DNA of 64,000 nt, taken from the NCBI GenBank assembly GCA_963786805.1, contig CAWBAK010000006.1, forward strand, positions 131,488-195,487, given 5' to 3'. A program made the translations under genes and the position numbers. The DNA is from CALGFI01 sp963786805. Its GTDB lineage: Bacteria > Actinomycetota > UBA4738 > HRBIN12. The first letter of the stretch is position 1. Every line of letters begins with the position of its first letter. Below, piece after piece: positions 41,316 to 51,134 of the stretch. The notes beneath the pieces were generated by a model. It was not told the DNA's origin, did no database searches, and saw only the letters and a list, made by a program, of their open reading frames with translations.

Positions 41316-41384
41316 CGAACTCCGCAGGTCCGATGGATTACGGCACGAGAGCCGCAGGCAGTCAACCGCACTCGCCCTGAGAAG

Positions 41385-42568
41385 CTAGGGACGGTCCCGC
41401 CGGACCTGGACGCGGTGCTCGCGATAGTGGATCAGGTCCCAGGCGATCAGCGCGCCGCAGACCGCCATCGCGAGCGCGAGCGACGCGAGCGCCGGGATCT
41501 CGAGCGCGGCCGGGATGAGCACCAGCATCGCGACGCTCGCCGCGAGGCGGCCCGGTCCGATCCACGCCGGGGCCTCTTCCCGCGTGTGCCGGATGAACGC
41601 GCACTAGGCGGATGCGCTGCACGACGTGCGCGAGGTAGTGCAGCGAGAGCCCGCCGAACAGCGCGACGGCCGTCACGGCCGTGAGCGGCTCGTCGAGGTG
41701 CTCGATCGTCGCCTTCAGTCCGAGCGCGAACAGGACGACGCCGGCGATCATCGGCATGTGGAGGTAGCTGTAGAGGTCACGGGCCAGCCGCGCTCGCACG
41801 TCGCTGCTCGCTCCCTCGATCTCGCGCCGCGCCAGCACGGCCATGACGTCGAAGTACGTCCACCACAGCGCCGCGATCACGAGGATGCCGAGGATCGCCG
41901 CGGTGATCGACCCCCAGGTGTGCGGAAGGTGGGCCACCGCCGACCCCGAGCGAGATCACCGACTCGCCGAGGGCGACGATCACGATCAGCCCGTACCGCT
42001 CGGCGAAGTGCGCGGGTGAGATCCGCCAACCCGGCCCGACGCCGAGCAACCCGCCGCCGTACATCACGAGGAGCGCGAGGACCCACAGCGGCACCCGCCA
42101 TCCGCCCTCGACCCAGCCCGCGAGCAGGATCAGCGACGGCCCGACGATCGTCGAGGGCACCAGTCGTGCGAGCGCCGGCCGGACGTCGGTGCGACGCCCC
42201 TTCCTCGCGAAGGCGTAGAGCCCGATGTTGATCAGGCGGACGAACAGGTACGCGACGCCGAACAGCACGCCCTCGGACCCGAACACCCTGGGGACGGCGA
42301 GGGCAACGACGAACATCGCCGCCATCGCCGCGAACATCCCCGCGCGGACGAGCCCCTCCTCCGGCTCGAGGGCGTTCGTGAGCCAGGCGTAGCCCGTCCA
42401 CGACCACCAGATCGCCGCGAAGACCAGCAACCCGCGACCGAGGCCGCGCCACGTGAGGTCGCTCGACATGAGCTCGGTGACCTGGGTGATCGCGAACACG
42501 ACGACGAGGTCGAAGAACAGCTCGAGAGGCGTGACGCGCTGCTCGCGTTCGATCGCTCGATCCGCCAT
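41385..42568 (-). CDS. Low temperature requirement protein A (LtrA) family membrane protein (frameshifted)
   Basis: The conserved opening VTPLELFFDLVVVFAITQVTELM, then WWSWTGYAWLTNAL, ERYGLIVIVALGESVISLGVG and WWTYFDV identify LtrA. About ten membrane helices are seen. Two one-base errors near 41940 and 41605 split it; the restored C-terminus reads ALIAWDLIHYREHRVQVRRDRP with a TAG at 41385. The family's transport or sensing role is undefined. It is a single gene. Confidence 0.9.
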
Positions 42569-42673
42569 CCGACCCCAGCCGCCGAGGAGGTGGCATCAGC
42601 GTACGCTCGGAACGGGCGCGAGCGATGAGTCTCGCGGCTCGCCCGGTCAGACCGATGGACGAAGGAGGAGCCA

Positions 42674-43316
42674 TGAGCAAGCTGCGTGCGACGATGTCGA
42701 TCTCGCTCGACGGGTACGGCGCCGGGCCGGATCAGAGCCTCGAGGAACCGCTCGGCGTCGGTGGCGAGCACCTGCACGACTGGATGTTCCCGCTCGACGT
42801 CTTCAAGGAGAGCAGGGCGACGACACGCCGGGCGAGACGAACGCGAGCAGCGCCGTCGTGCGGGGCTGGTGGGAGAACGTCGGCGCCATCGTGATGGGCC
42901 GGAAGATGTTCGGCGGCGGTCCGGGTCCGTGGCAGGGCGACTGGCGCGGCTGGTGGGGCGAGGATCCGCCGTACCACGTGCCCGTGTTCGTGCTCACGCA
43001 TCACGCCAGGGAGCCGCTCGAGATGCAGGGCGGCACGACGTTCCACTTCGTCACCGACGGCATCGAGAGCGCGCTCGAGCGAGCGACCGAGGCGGCGGGC
43101 GGAGCGGACGTGTGGCTCACCGGCGGGGCGAGCGTGATCCGGCAGTACCTGGCGGCGGGGCTGCTCGACGAGATCGACCTGTCGATCTCACCGATGCTGC
43201 TCGGCGACGGCGAGCGCCTGTTCGACGGGATCGCCGACGTCGAGCTCGAGCAGCTCCGTGTCGTCGAGGCGCCCGGCGTCACGCACATCCGATACCGCGT
43301 GGCGAGAACCCGCTGA
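42674..43316 (+). CDS. RibD C-terminal/DHFR-like protein, copy B (frameshifted)
   Basis: Close duplicate of the gene at 36185: RATMSISLDGYGAGPDQSLEEPLGVGGEHLHDWMF, MGRKMFGGGPGPWQGDWRGWWGEDP, VWLTGGASVIRQYLAAGLLDEIDLS, LLGDGERLFDG. One base is missing near 42812, where copy A reads AAGGAGCAGCCGGGC and this copy AAGGAGAGCAGGGC; whether this is an error or real inactivation cannot be told. RBS GAAGGAGGAG precedes the ATG. A VOC-gene fragment follows it. Confidence 0.87.
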
Positions 43317-43335
43317 GCATCGGCTCGACGGGTTG

Positions 43336-43430
43336 CCTGCACCCGGCACGGCCGTGCTCGGCTACCGGAAGATCGACGACGTGCACCTGATCGACCCTCG
43401 CCTGACCGGCCGCCGTTCTTTCGATTCGCC
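43336..43430 (+). pseudogene. Fragment of a VOC-domain gene
   Basis: Encodes LPAPGTAVLGYRKIDDVHLIDPRLTGR, which resembles the central VOC segment (VLGYRKVDVADLLDPRR) of the gene at 35540. The rest of the gene is absent. Remaining sequence up to 43829 is lower in G+C than the surroundings and shows no convincing gene. Confidence 0.45.
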
Positions 43431-43829
43431 GGGATTGCACCTAATGCGTAGACCCGCGATGCGTTCTATTGTCCCCCCGATTGACCTACAGAGAAAGCTG
43501 TGAAAATGTGGCGCTCTCAGCGAGGGAGGTGTCCTTAGGGACTCACTTCTGCGACGGAGATGCAATCGAGTCGTGTCAGAAGGCAGATGGTCTCGCATGA
43601 CTCCCATCCTCGACACAAGGCAAGGCAGATAGAAGCGAGAGGGGGATCAGGTCACGAGCCTTCGTGCGAGGCGGTTTCCATCGGAAGCGCCAGGTGAACC
43701 GGGGGTGACGAGTCGGGGGCGGGGCTGCTGTTGGTGTGGCGCCCAAGACGTCCAGTGCGAACGGCGGATGTTGCACCGGAGTCCTGGTAGTTGGTTCTTC
43801 GTGTGTTCTTGATCGATTGGAGGAGCCAA

Positions 43830-44183
43830 ATGAGGTTGCTGCGCATCGGAACCCTCTTGGCCATCGTCGCGCTCCCGCTCTTGGCAGGCGCTCCTGCGAT
43901 GGCGGACCCGCCGTCGACCAACCCGAACGCGAGCCCCCTAACGTTTACCTGCGGCCGAGGTTCAGAGACCCTGAACTTCCAGGCCATGGGCATCCTGCAA
44001 AGCGCTCAGATCGCTGGCCAGCGCTTGGATGGGCACGGCGTGATCGTCTTCACGCGCCTCGTGATCGATGGCCAGCTCATCTTCGAGGTGCCCGGACAAG
44101 CAGGGCGGCCTGACCTCTGGTCCTGCACCGTCGCGGAGGATACGAGCATTCTCCTCGAGGCCTTCTTGACGCCGCGAGGTTAG
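43830..44183 (+). CDS. Small secreted protein, hypothetical
   Basis: 117 residues. The signal peptide MRLLRIGTLLAIVALPLLAGAPAMA ends in an AxA cleavage site; the mature part has two Cys (TCGRG, WSCTV), consistent with a disulfide, and alternating beta strands (GVIVFTRLVIDGQLIFEV). TTGGAGGAG lies 5 nt before the ATG. No family is recognised. It follows the lower-G+C interval and may be horizontally acquired. Confidence 0.7.
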   Translation: MRLLRIGTLLAIVALPLLAGAPAMADPPSTNPNASPLTFTCGRGSETLNFQAMGILQSAQIAGQRLDGHGVIVFTRLVIDGQLIFEVPGQAGRPDLWSCTVAEDTSILLEAFLTPRG

Positions 44184-44389
44184 AGCGGTCACCGCTCATA
44201 ACGAAGATCGCCTGGCTTGCCGGGGCCGCGACAGGCCTCTGTCGGCCGCGGGGTGGTCCCCCAGCGCCGTTCCTTGTGCCCGCGCTACCTAGCCCTCTCC
44301 ATCCGCGGACAAGGCTCCACGTACAGCAGTGGCTCAGAACACTGGGATTCACCGCGAGGTGGCGGCGCTGGCCGTTCCCCATCTCCTAA

Positions 44390-44409
44390 CCCCTCAAGTA
44401 CATGAGGGG
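44390..44409. terminator. Hairpin between convergent genes
   Basis: CCCCTCA and TGAGGGG pair around a 6-nt loop between the stops of the secreted protein and the TetR gene. It may end transcription of the five-gene lipid operon. Confidence 0.5.
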
Positions 44410-44437
44410 TACTAGGTGACAAACAGACAAGTCCCTC

Positions 44438-45043
44438 CTAGGCAGTCTGAAGCGCGCTTCTGACGAACACGACCACCTCGCGCTCCCGGCGTCGGAGGGA
44501 CGCCCGGCTCCTGTCCTTTCCAACAACGGCGTGCAGGACGCTCGCCTCCGTGAGCGACCCCACGACCGCCGTGTACAGCATGAACAGCAGCAGCGCCGGG
44601 TCCTGCTCCCGGATCTCCCCGGCATCCATCCCGGATTGCAGGAACGCGACCGCGCGCTTCCGCATCGGGTCGATCACGCTCGCGAAGCGCTCGAAGCCCT
44701 CGGCGCCGAGGCGGCCGGCCTCGCGCAGGAACATCGGGAACTCGGGCCACTCCTCGGCGAGGGCGAACACGGCATGGATCACGGCCTCGGCTCGGTCCCA
44801 GTAGGTCTCCTTGCCCTCGAGGGCCTCGGCGATCTCGTCGGCGACGCGCTGGCCGGCGGCCTGGAGGCACGCCTCGAGGAGCGCGTCCTTCGTGGGGAAG
44901 TAGTAGAGGAGCGTCTGTTTCCTGATCCCGACGGCGGTGGCGATCTGGTCGAGGCTCGCGCCCGAGTAGCCCTCGCGGCCGAACGCGCGGATCGCCTCCT
45001 CGATGAGGGCGTGCCGGCGCGTCTCGCCGCCGGTGCGGGTCAC
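44438..45043 (-). CDS. TetR/AcrR-family regulator, last gene of the lipid operon
   Basis: 201 residues. DNA-binding domain: RRHALIEEAIRAFGREGYSGASLDQIATAVGIRKQTLLYYFPTKDALLEA; ligand domain TetR_C-like (VIHAVFALAEEWPEFPMFLREAGRLG, DPALLLFMLYTAVVGSLTEASVL). It follows the acyltransferase stop by 7 bp, so it is co-transcribed with the four lipid genes. A TetR-type palindrome in the promoter 6 kb upstream is the obvious target, making a negative feedback loop likely with an acyl ligand. Confidence 0.9.
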   Translation of the reverse strand: MTRTGGETRRHALIEEAIRAFGREGYSGASLDQIATAVGIRKQTLLYYFPTKDALLEACLQAAGQRVADEIAEALEGKETYWDRAEAVIHAVFALAEEWPEFPMFLREAGRLGAEGFERFASVIDPMRKRAVAFLQSGMDAGEIREQDPALLLFMLYTAVVGSLTEASVLHAVVGKDRSRASLRRREREVVVFVRSALQTA

Positions 45044-45050
45044 GCGGCCA

Positions 45051-45962
45051 TCACTTCCATGCCGGCGGCTTGCCGCTCCGCTTGATCGGGCGCGTCCCCT
45101 CCCACGTCCGGAGCCAGCTCGGGCCCTGGGGGCCGCTCATCTTCGGGGTCTCGCCCTTCGCGGCCCGCTGCTGCGCCTCCCACCAACTCGTGCGGTCCTC
45201 GTCGAAGAGCTCGGCGACGGCCTGCTGCATCCGCAGGCTCAGCTGCTGGTGCGTCTCGCCCTCCTGCGGGTACAGCGGCTTGCCGTAGCGGACCCGGATC
45301 GGCGGGCGGCCGGGGCGGGGCCACGAGCGGCCCTTCGGCATCGCCTGGTACGCGCCGACGATCGCGATCGGCACGACCGGCATCTTCATGTCGAGCGCGA
45401 GGCGCGCGGTGCCGTGGCGGAAGCGCTGGAGCCAGCCGTCCTGCGACCGGGTTCCCTCGGGGAACACGATGATGTTCCAGCCCTCGCCGATCAGCTCCTT
45501 CGCCTTGTCGGTCGCGCGCTCGCCGGCGCCGCGCTCGACGGGGAACCCCCCGTAGACGAGCGCGGTGAACGCCGAGCGCCACCAGACGTCGAAGAAGTAG
45601 TCCTTCGCGGCGGCGGTCGCGGTCTTCTCGCGCCACTCCTTCGGCAGCGTGATCATGATGATCGAGGCGTCGAGGTGGCTCGAGTGGTTCGAGATGAACA
45701 TCACCGGGCCCTTGACGCCCTCGAGGTTGTCGACGCCGAAGACCTCCGGCGACGTCTCGTTCCAGATGATCGTCTTCAGGCCGACGTCCACGATCACGTT
45801 GCGCGCGACGACGCCGGCATCGCTCCTGGCCCAGTCGGTCGGGAAGTCGAACGGCTTCGGCGGTCGGGTGGAGGACTCGGCGCTGCGCGGGATCATCGTG
45901 CGGCGGCCCCAGCGCCAGCCCTTGGCGACGTCGCGGATCTCGTCGGTGAGCTTCTTGCCCAT
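45051..45962 (-). CDS. PlsC-type 1-acylglycerol-phosphate acyltransferase
   Basis: 303 residues with the acyltransferase box NHSSHLD (His93 and Asp98 of HX4D), FPVERGAGERA and FPEGTRS (167-173), plus PVVPIAIVGAYQAMP. It transfers acyl chains from acyl-CoA or acyl-ACP to a glycerol-type acceptor at the membrane face. The start directly abuts the LarA-like stop. A PlsC protein linked to a fatty acyl reductase/HAD fusion recurs in actinobacteria and suggests alcohol- or ether-based lipids as products; this is inference. Confidence 0.9.
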   Translation of the reverse strand: MGKKLTDEIRDVAKGWRWGRRTMIPRSAESSTRPPKPFDFPTDWARSDAGVVARNVIVDVGLKTIIWNETSPEVFGVDNLEGVKGPVMFISNHSSHLDASIIMITLPKEWREKTATAAAKDYFFDVWWRSAFTALVYGGFPVERGAGERATDKAKELIGEGWNIIVFPEGTRSQDGWLQRFRHGTARLALDMKMPVVPIAIVGAYQAMPKGRSWPRPGRPPIRVRYGKPLYPQEGETHQQLSLRMQQAVAELFDEDRTSWWEAQQRAAKGETPKMSGPQGPSWLRTWEGTRPIKRSGKPPAWK

Positions 45963-47549
45963 CTAGCGCACGTCCGCGATCGCGAGCGGGGGCACGTGGA
46001 AGTAGCTGATCGAGGGCGAGCGCCCGACGGTCTCGCCGGCCATCTCGAGCGCGTCGCGGAAGCTCGTCGCCGGCCGGTAGCCCAGGCGCGCGCACGTCTT
46101 CGGGTCGCCGCCGACGACGATGACGTCGCCGAGGTAGTCGAGCGCGTGCGCGCCCCAGTACCACATGTAGAACGGGTGCACGCCGTGGTACGCGTGGCTC
46201 TTGCGGTACAGGTGGATGTACCAGGGATCGGTCGCGTACTTCTCCTCGTACTTGGACTCGATCGTGGACGGGTCGTTCGTCTCGGCCAGGACCTCCTCGA
46301 AGAAGTCGACGTACGAGGGGTGGTGCACCTGGTGGAACTCGTTCGGCACGGGGTGGAACATGATCATCGCGCCGCCGGGCCGCACGACCGGCTTGTTCCG
46401 GTACAGGTTGAACAGGTACCCGAGCCCCAGGCAGTGGACGAGGATCGGGTTCATGATCGAGTTCACGTTGTAGGGGCTGATGTACGGCAGGCCGACGACC
46501 ATGATGTCGGTCTGCCCGTTGACCTCGACGAGCTGCTGCTCGTGCAGCTTGGCCAGCGTGCGCTCGTGCACGGCCTCGGTCTCGCCGGCGTTGATCCCGG
46601 TGACGCCGGTGGGCGACTTGATCCGCGTCCAGATCTGATGCCGCATCGGCTTGGGCCCGAGCTCGTTCGCCTTCTTCGCGGCGAGGTAGGTCCCCTGCTC
46701 GAACAGCGACCACTCCCACTCGCGCTTGTTCATGAAGCCGAACGGGTCGGGGAAGGTCTCGTTGTTCAGCGTGGTCTCGATCGTGAAGATCTTGAGGCCG
46801 TTGGACTTGAGCAGGTCGCCCATCCGCTTGCACGAGTCGTGGATCGCGCTCTTGCCCGGGCGCGGGTCCATGTACGACTTGGAGTGCAGCATCGTGTCGA
46901 CGTTGTGGTGGTGCTTCACGCTGCGATAGCTGGCGAGGCCGACCGGCACGGACTTGTGGCCGCCGTCCATCGCGACGAGGTTGATGTTCACGTAGATCAG
47001 CAGGTCGGACTCCATGGCGCGCTTGTTGAGCTCGACCTCCTCGCCCTTGTCGGTCTTGCCGACGTAGACGAGGTTGTCCCGGTCCTCCGCGTCGTGGTTC
47101 TTCAGGTCCTTCGGGTAGAACGAGCGGAAGACGCGCTCGCCGACCGCGTGCTGGATCTCGTCCGCGGTCATGCGCCGGTGGAGCGAGTTCGCCATGAAGA
47201 GCTTGATGTCCTCGACGCCCTGGCGCGCCGCGAGCTCGATGACCTCCTCGAGGACGAGCTGGCGGATGTCGGGGCTCTGCATCGGCGGCAGCGGGATCGA
47301 GATGTCGTCGATCGCGATCGTGAGCTTCATCCCGGGCTTCAGCAGCTCGCGGAGCGGCTCGCTGTCGTGCGGTTGGTCCAGGGCGTGGCGGATGGCTGCG
47401 CGGACGTTGCGGATCCGCGGCAGCGCGTCGGGCGGATAGATCACCCGCGCGCCGAGCGGGAACTTCTGCAAGCGGAACCCCTCGCCCTCGTGCACCAGGA
47501 GCGGCGGCGTCCGCTCGTCCACCTCCAGCACGAACCCCGGTCTGGCCAT
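45963..47549 (-). CDS. LarA-like (DUF2088) nickel-pincer-type protein
   Basis: 528 residues, about 100 longer than lactate racemase LarA. Conserved parts align with LarA: the DD pair in AIDDISIPLP (81-82), His124 in NSLHRRMTADEI, and GGHKSVPVG with Lys199, equivalent to the lysine that carries the nickel-pincer cofactor. LarA-type enzymes racemise or epimerise 2-hydroxy acids through hydride transfer. No larB, larC or larE cofactor genes are near. The C-terminal half (FHQVHHPSYVDFFEEVL, HPFYMWYWGAHAL) is rich in His/Trp. The substrate is probably a lipid-pathway hydroxy acid or alcohol. Confidence 0.88.
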   Translation of the reverse strand: MARPGFVLEVDERTPPLLVHEGEGFRLQKFPLGARVIYPPDALPRIRNVRAAIRHALDQPHDSEPLRELLKPGMKLTIAIDDISIPLPPMQSPDIRQLVLEEVIELAARQGVEDIKLFMANSLHRRMTADEIQHAVGERVFRSFYPKDLKNHDAEDRDNLVYVGKTDKGEEVELNKRAMESDLLIYVNINLVAMDGGHKSVPVGLASYRSVKHHHNVDTMLHSKSYMDPRPGKSAIHDSCKRMGDLLKSNGLKIFTIETTLNNETFPDPFGFMNKREWEWSLFEQGTYLAAKKANELGPKPMRHQIWTRIKSPTGVTGINAGETEAVHERTLAKLHEQQLVEVNGQTDIMVVGLPYISPYNVNSIMNPILVHCLGLGYLFNLYRNKPVVRPGGAMIMFHPVPNEFHQVHHPSYVDFFEEVLAETNDPSTIESKYEEKYATDPWYIHLYRKSHAYHGVHPFYMWYWGAHALDYLGDVIVVGGDPKTCARLGYRPATSFRDALEMAGETVGRSPSISYFHVPPLAIADVR

Positions 47550-47567
47550 GTCGTCTCCTGTTTTTCC

Positions 47568-48774
47568 TCAGTCGGCCCGCGGGTCGAACGCGACCCGCAG
47601 GGTTCCCAGTTTCCCTGCCGCCAGCGCGTGGTCGATCGCCTCGCGCCAGCGGTGGAGCGGATACGTCGCGCCCACGATGCCCTCGATCGGGTTCTGGCGT
47701 GCGAGATCGACGGCGATCTCGAACGCGGAGCGCGCCTTCCCGTCCACCTTCTCGATGCCGCCCGTGTACGCGCCCACGAGCTCGAGCTCGCGGAACCACA
47801 GCGGCGTGAGGTCGGCACCGGCGCCCGGGATGCCGCTCACGACGACGCGGCCTCCGGCCCGGACGTTCCGCAGCGCCATGTCGAGCGACTTGCGCGAGCC
47901 CACGCAGTCGATCGCGACGTCGGCGCCGCCGAGCAGGAACGGCGCGCCGCGCTCGGGGCGGAGCTTCATCGCGTGGCTGGTGCGGCGGACGGCGTTCGTC
48001 GCCTCCTTCGGCTCGACCACCTCGGTGGCACCGAAGGACTCCGCCCACTCCCGCTGCTTGCCGTGCTTGGCGACGACGGTCACGCGCCCGGCTTTCGTGA
48101 GCTCCTTCAGCGCGAGGAGCGTCAGGATGCCGATCGCGCCGGCGCCGATCAGCAGGACGTTCGCGTTCGGCTGCACGTTCGCGCGGAGCGCCGTGTGGAT
48201 CGCGCACGAGAGCGGCTCGACGAGCACGCCCTTGCGATCGGAGAGGTCGTCGGGGATCGGGTGCAGCTGCGAGCGGTGCGCGACGAACATCTTGCTCCAC
48301 CCGCCGCCGGTGTCGGCGCAGTAGCCGGTCTGCAACCCGGCGCTCACATGGCCCGTCGTCACGCGGTCGCAGCGCCCGGTGAGGCCTTGTTTGCAGTTCT
48401 CGCACGGGTCGAGGCCGCGCGCGAGGCACGAGAGGACCGGCTGCAGCGCGACCCGCGTTCCGGCCGTGAGCTCGTCGACGTCGTCGATCAGCTCTCCGAC
48501 GACCTCGTGGCCCGGGACGAACGGCAGCGAGACGAGCGGCGAGAAGTAGAAGCTCGACTTCCCGCCGATCGTGGCGAGGTCGGAGCCGCAGATCCCGCTC
48601 AGGAGCGGGCCGGACGCGGCCCCAGCCGGGCCCGAGCGGCACCGGGTCCTTCTTGTGCACGAGCCGCATCGGCGCGAGCGGTCCGGACAGGAGGCCGGGC
48701 GCCCGGTCGCCGATCGCGCGCGCGGTCAGGTACCGCGGCGCCGAGCGGAAGAGCTCGAGCGACTGGGTCGTCAT
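47568..48774 (-). CDS. Zinc-dependent alcohol dehydrogenase (frameshifted)
   Basis: About 400 residues. Catalytic zinc region GICGSD and GHEVVGELID; structural zinc site CENCKQGLTGRC; nucleotide motif VLLIGAGAIGILTLLALKEL. The C-terminal domain has GGADVAIDCVGSRKSLDMALRNVRAGGRVVVSGIPG. One frameshift near 48620 separates the N-terminus. It probably oxidises or reduces a long-chain alcohol or aldehyde, given the fatty acyl reductase next to it. Its ATG is 1 bp after that gene's stop. Confidence 0.9.
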
Positions 48775-48775
48775 C

Positions 48776-51077
48776 TCAGCGCACCGCCGGCTTCGGGAAA
48801 CGGACGCGCGGCATGCCGCCGGACATCTCCCACTCCTCGATCGGCCACCGCCGGCGCCGCGCGACGCGCAGCAGCGCGGCGTCCGGGCTCACGGCGACAG
48901 GGTTGCCGACCGCCTTCAGCAGCGCGAGGTCCGAGTGCGAGTCGGCGTACGCGTACGAGGACTTCAGGTCGGCGCCCTCGAGCTGCGCGTACCGTCGGAG
49001 CCACGCCCCGCGCGCCTCGCCGACGAGCGGCGGCTCGGCGAGATACCCCGTGTAGACGCCGTCCTCGATCGCGAGCTTCGCGGCGACCACCTGGTCGAAC
49101 AGCGGCGCGATCGGCTGCACGAACGGTTCGGCCGCGGCGGTGACGAGCATCGTCCGGTGACCGGCCTCGCGGTGCTCTCGGATGCGGCGCACGGCGGCGG
49201 CCGAGACCTTCTGGAGCATGAACTCGGACACGACCTCCTCGACGAGCTGGGCGATGCCCTCGACGCTGGCGCCCTCGTAGCGGCGGAAGAACGTGCGCAG
49301 GAACTCGCCGCGATCGCGCCGGTCCGCCATCAGGTACGAGGGCACCCGCGAGAACACGCTGATCAGCTCGTCGGGCCACTGGTCCCAGGGGAGGTCGGCC
49401 ATGCGGGACCACACGTAGGACTCGACGACGTTCGACGGCAGGATCGTGCCCTCCATGTCGAACAGCGCGAGGACGAGCTGCTCGCGCTCGCGGATCCGCA
49501 CCTGCGGCTTCACGCGCGTGCTCGAGAGCGCGCGGAGCCCCGCGGTCACCGCCGGGCAGTGGACGTCCTGCAGGTAGTAGCGCCAGTCGATCGCGGCCGA
49601 GTCGAACGGGAACCGCTTCTGGTCCGCCTTCGGACAGCGAGCGATACAGCCCGACCGTCCGGTCGTCCGTGTAGATGACCTCGGCCTCGGTGTAGGCGCC
49701 GTAGAGATCCGCGTACCGGCGGATGAAGTCGACGCGGCCCTTGTCGCGATCCAGGCGCCCGACCAGCTCGCGCATCTTCTTCGACTTCGGAAGGTGCGTG
49801 ATCACCTTGTCCGCGAGCTCGACGGCGCGCTCGGCGCTCTTGAGCAGCCGCTCGACGCGGAGGTTGCCGGGGAACGTCCATTCCGGCACCTTCACCGTGC
49901 CTCGGCCCTGCTGGGGCAGCGGGTCGCGCTCGAAGTACTCGCGCACCCACTTGTACAGGCCCTTGAACTGCAACGGGTTCCGGGAGCCGGAGCTCACGTG
50001 GTAGTACGCGGGGCTCTCGGGCTCGGGCGGGTGCGCCGCCGCGGCGAGCATCGCGTTCACGACGAAGTCGGCCGGGATGATGTCGACGATGCCCTCGGGG
50101 ATGCCGGGGAACTCCGGGATCGTGCCGCGGCCGTACGCCAGGATGATCGGCTCGGCCATCTTGAAACCCTCGATCCATCCCGGGAACGGGTGCTCGTAGC
50201 TCGACTCGATGATCGACGGGCGAACGATCGAGAGCGGCGCGGCGTGCTTGGCGGCGAGCTCCTCGACGGCGCGCTCGCCCATCGCCTTCGTGAACGTGTA
50301 GTTGTCCGGCCAGCCGAGCGTCTGCGCTCGCGCCCGCCCGTACTGCACGAGGCGCTTGGTCACCCAGGACTTGCGCCGTTCCTCCGCGTCGTCGGAGACC
50401 GACTGCGGCCCGGCGCGGCCGTGCGACGATCGCGCCTTCTTCAGGAACGAGTCGAGGAGCTCGGGCTTGCGGCTCGCGGCCTCGACGTCCTCGCGGGCGC
50501 GGAGCGCGAGGTCGGCCTCGGTCCGCCAGTCGACGCGGTGGTCGAGCGTCGTCTCGGGGATCACGCCCTTGCGCATGCCCGCGACGTACGCGGTCGAGAC
50601 GTGCAGGAGATGCGGTGCCTCGTTCGACGCCAGCACCGCCTCGTAGAAGCGGACGGCGCCGAGCAGGTTCGTGATGAAGCCCTCGTCGATCGGCGGGTCG
50701 AACGCGACCGCGGCCGCGCAGTGGATGACCACGTCGAGCCCGCCCGGCACCTCGAGGTCCTCCTGCGTGAAGTCGCCGTCGACGACCTCGACGCGCTCGT
50801 CGAGCATGGCCGTGATCCCGTCGGCGCCGACCTTGTCGCGGAGCGCGTTGAAGGTGGGACGGCCGGTGATCGACTCGACCCGGTCGCGCCCGCTCGAGCC
50901 CAGCTGCGGCCGGACGAGCAGGGTGATCCGCGTGTCGGGGAAGTCGAGCAGGAGGCGCTCGAACACGGCCTGGCCGAGGAACCCGGTCACGCCGGTCACC
51001 AGGACGTTCTTGTCCGCCAGGAGACGAGTGATCGACGCCGGGCGCGAGCTCCGCGGGGCCGCCGCGCTCTCTACCAC
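48776..51077 (-). CDS. Fatty acyl-CoA reductase (SDR) fused to HAD-IB phosphatase-like domain (frameshifted)
   Basis: About 767 residues. Residues 20-500 are an extended SDR fatty acyl reductase: NVLVTGVTGFLGQ (NAD motif, 23-36), ITLLVRP, Tyr260-x3-Lys264 (YTFTK), SIVRPSIIESSYEHPFPGWIEG. One inserted base near 49630 precedes the HAD-IB part: motif I LALFDMEGTILPS, ADSHSDLALLKAVGN as motif IV. Motif I has Glu in place of the usual second Asp. The reductase makes fatty alcohol or aldehyde. First gene of the operon; the GTG start is leaderless. Confidence 0.9.
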
Positions 51078-51084
51078 TCGGCAG

Positions 51085-51113
51085 ATTATGCCTCTCTACC
51101 GGTCGGTAGACAA
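51085..51113 (-). promoter_or_regulatory. Leaderless operon promoter with TetR-type operator
   Basis: On the minus strand TTGTCT (51113-51108) and CATAAT (51090-51085) are 17 bp apart, and the GTG follows after 7 nt. The dyad TCTACCG-AC-CGGTAGA (51095-51110) overlaps the -35 box and spacer. Its form is that of TetR regulators of fatty-acid genes; the operon's own TetR is the likely binder. Confidence 0.7.
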
Positions 51114-51134
51114 GTCCGGGCTTCCGTGCCCCGC

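Noticed and set aside
45040..48774. A 1244-codon open frame on the minus strand
   Set aside because: Only its first 50 residues are real (the alcohol dehydrogenase N-terminus). The rest reads the ADH, LarA-like and PlsC genes out of frame.
45003..49055. A 1350-codon open frame on the plus strand across the lipid operon
   Set aside because: It is antisense to four well-supported minus-strand genes, has a composition dominated by Arg/Val/Leu/Asp with no domain, and reflects codon bias of a GC-rich genome.
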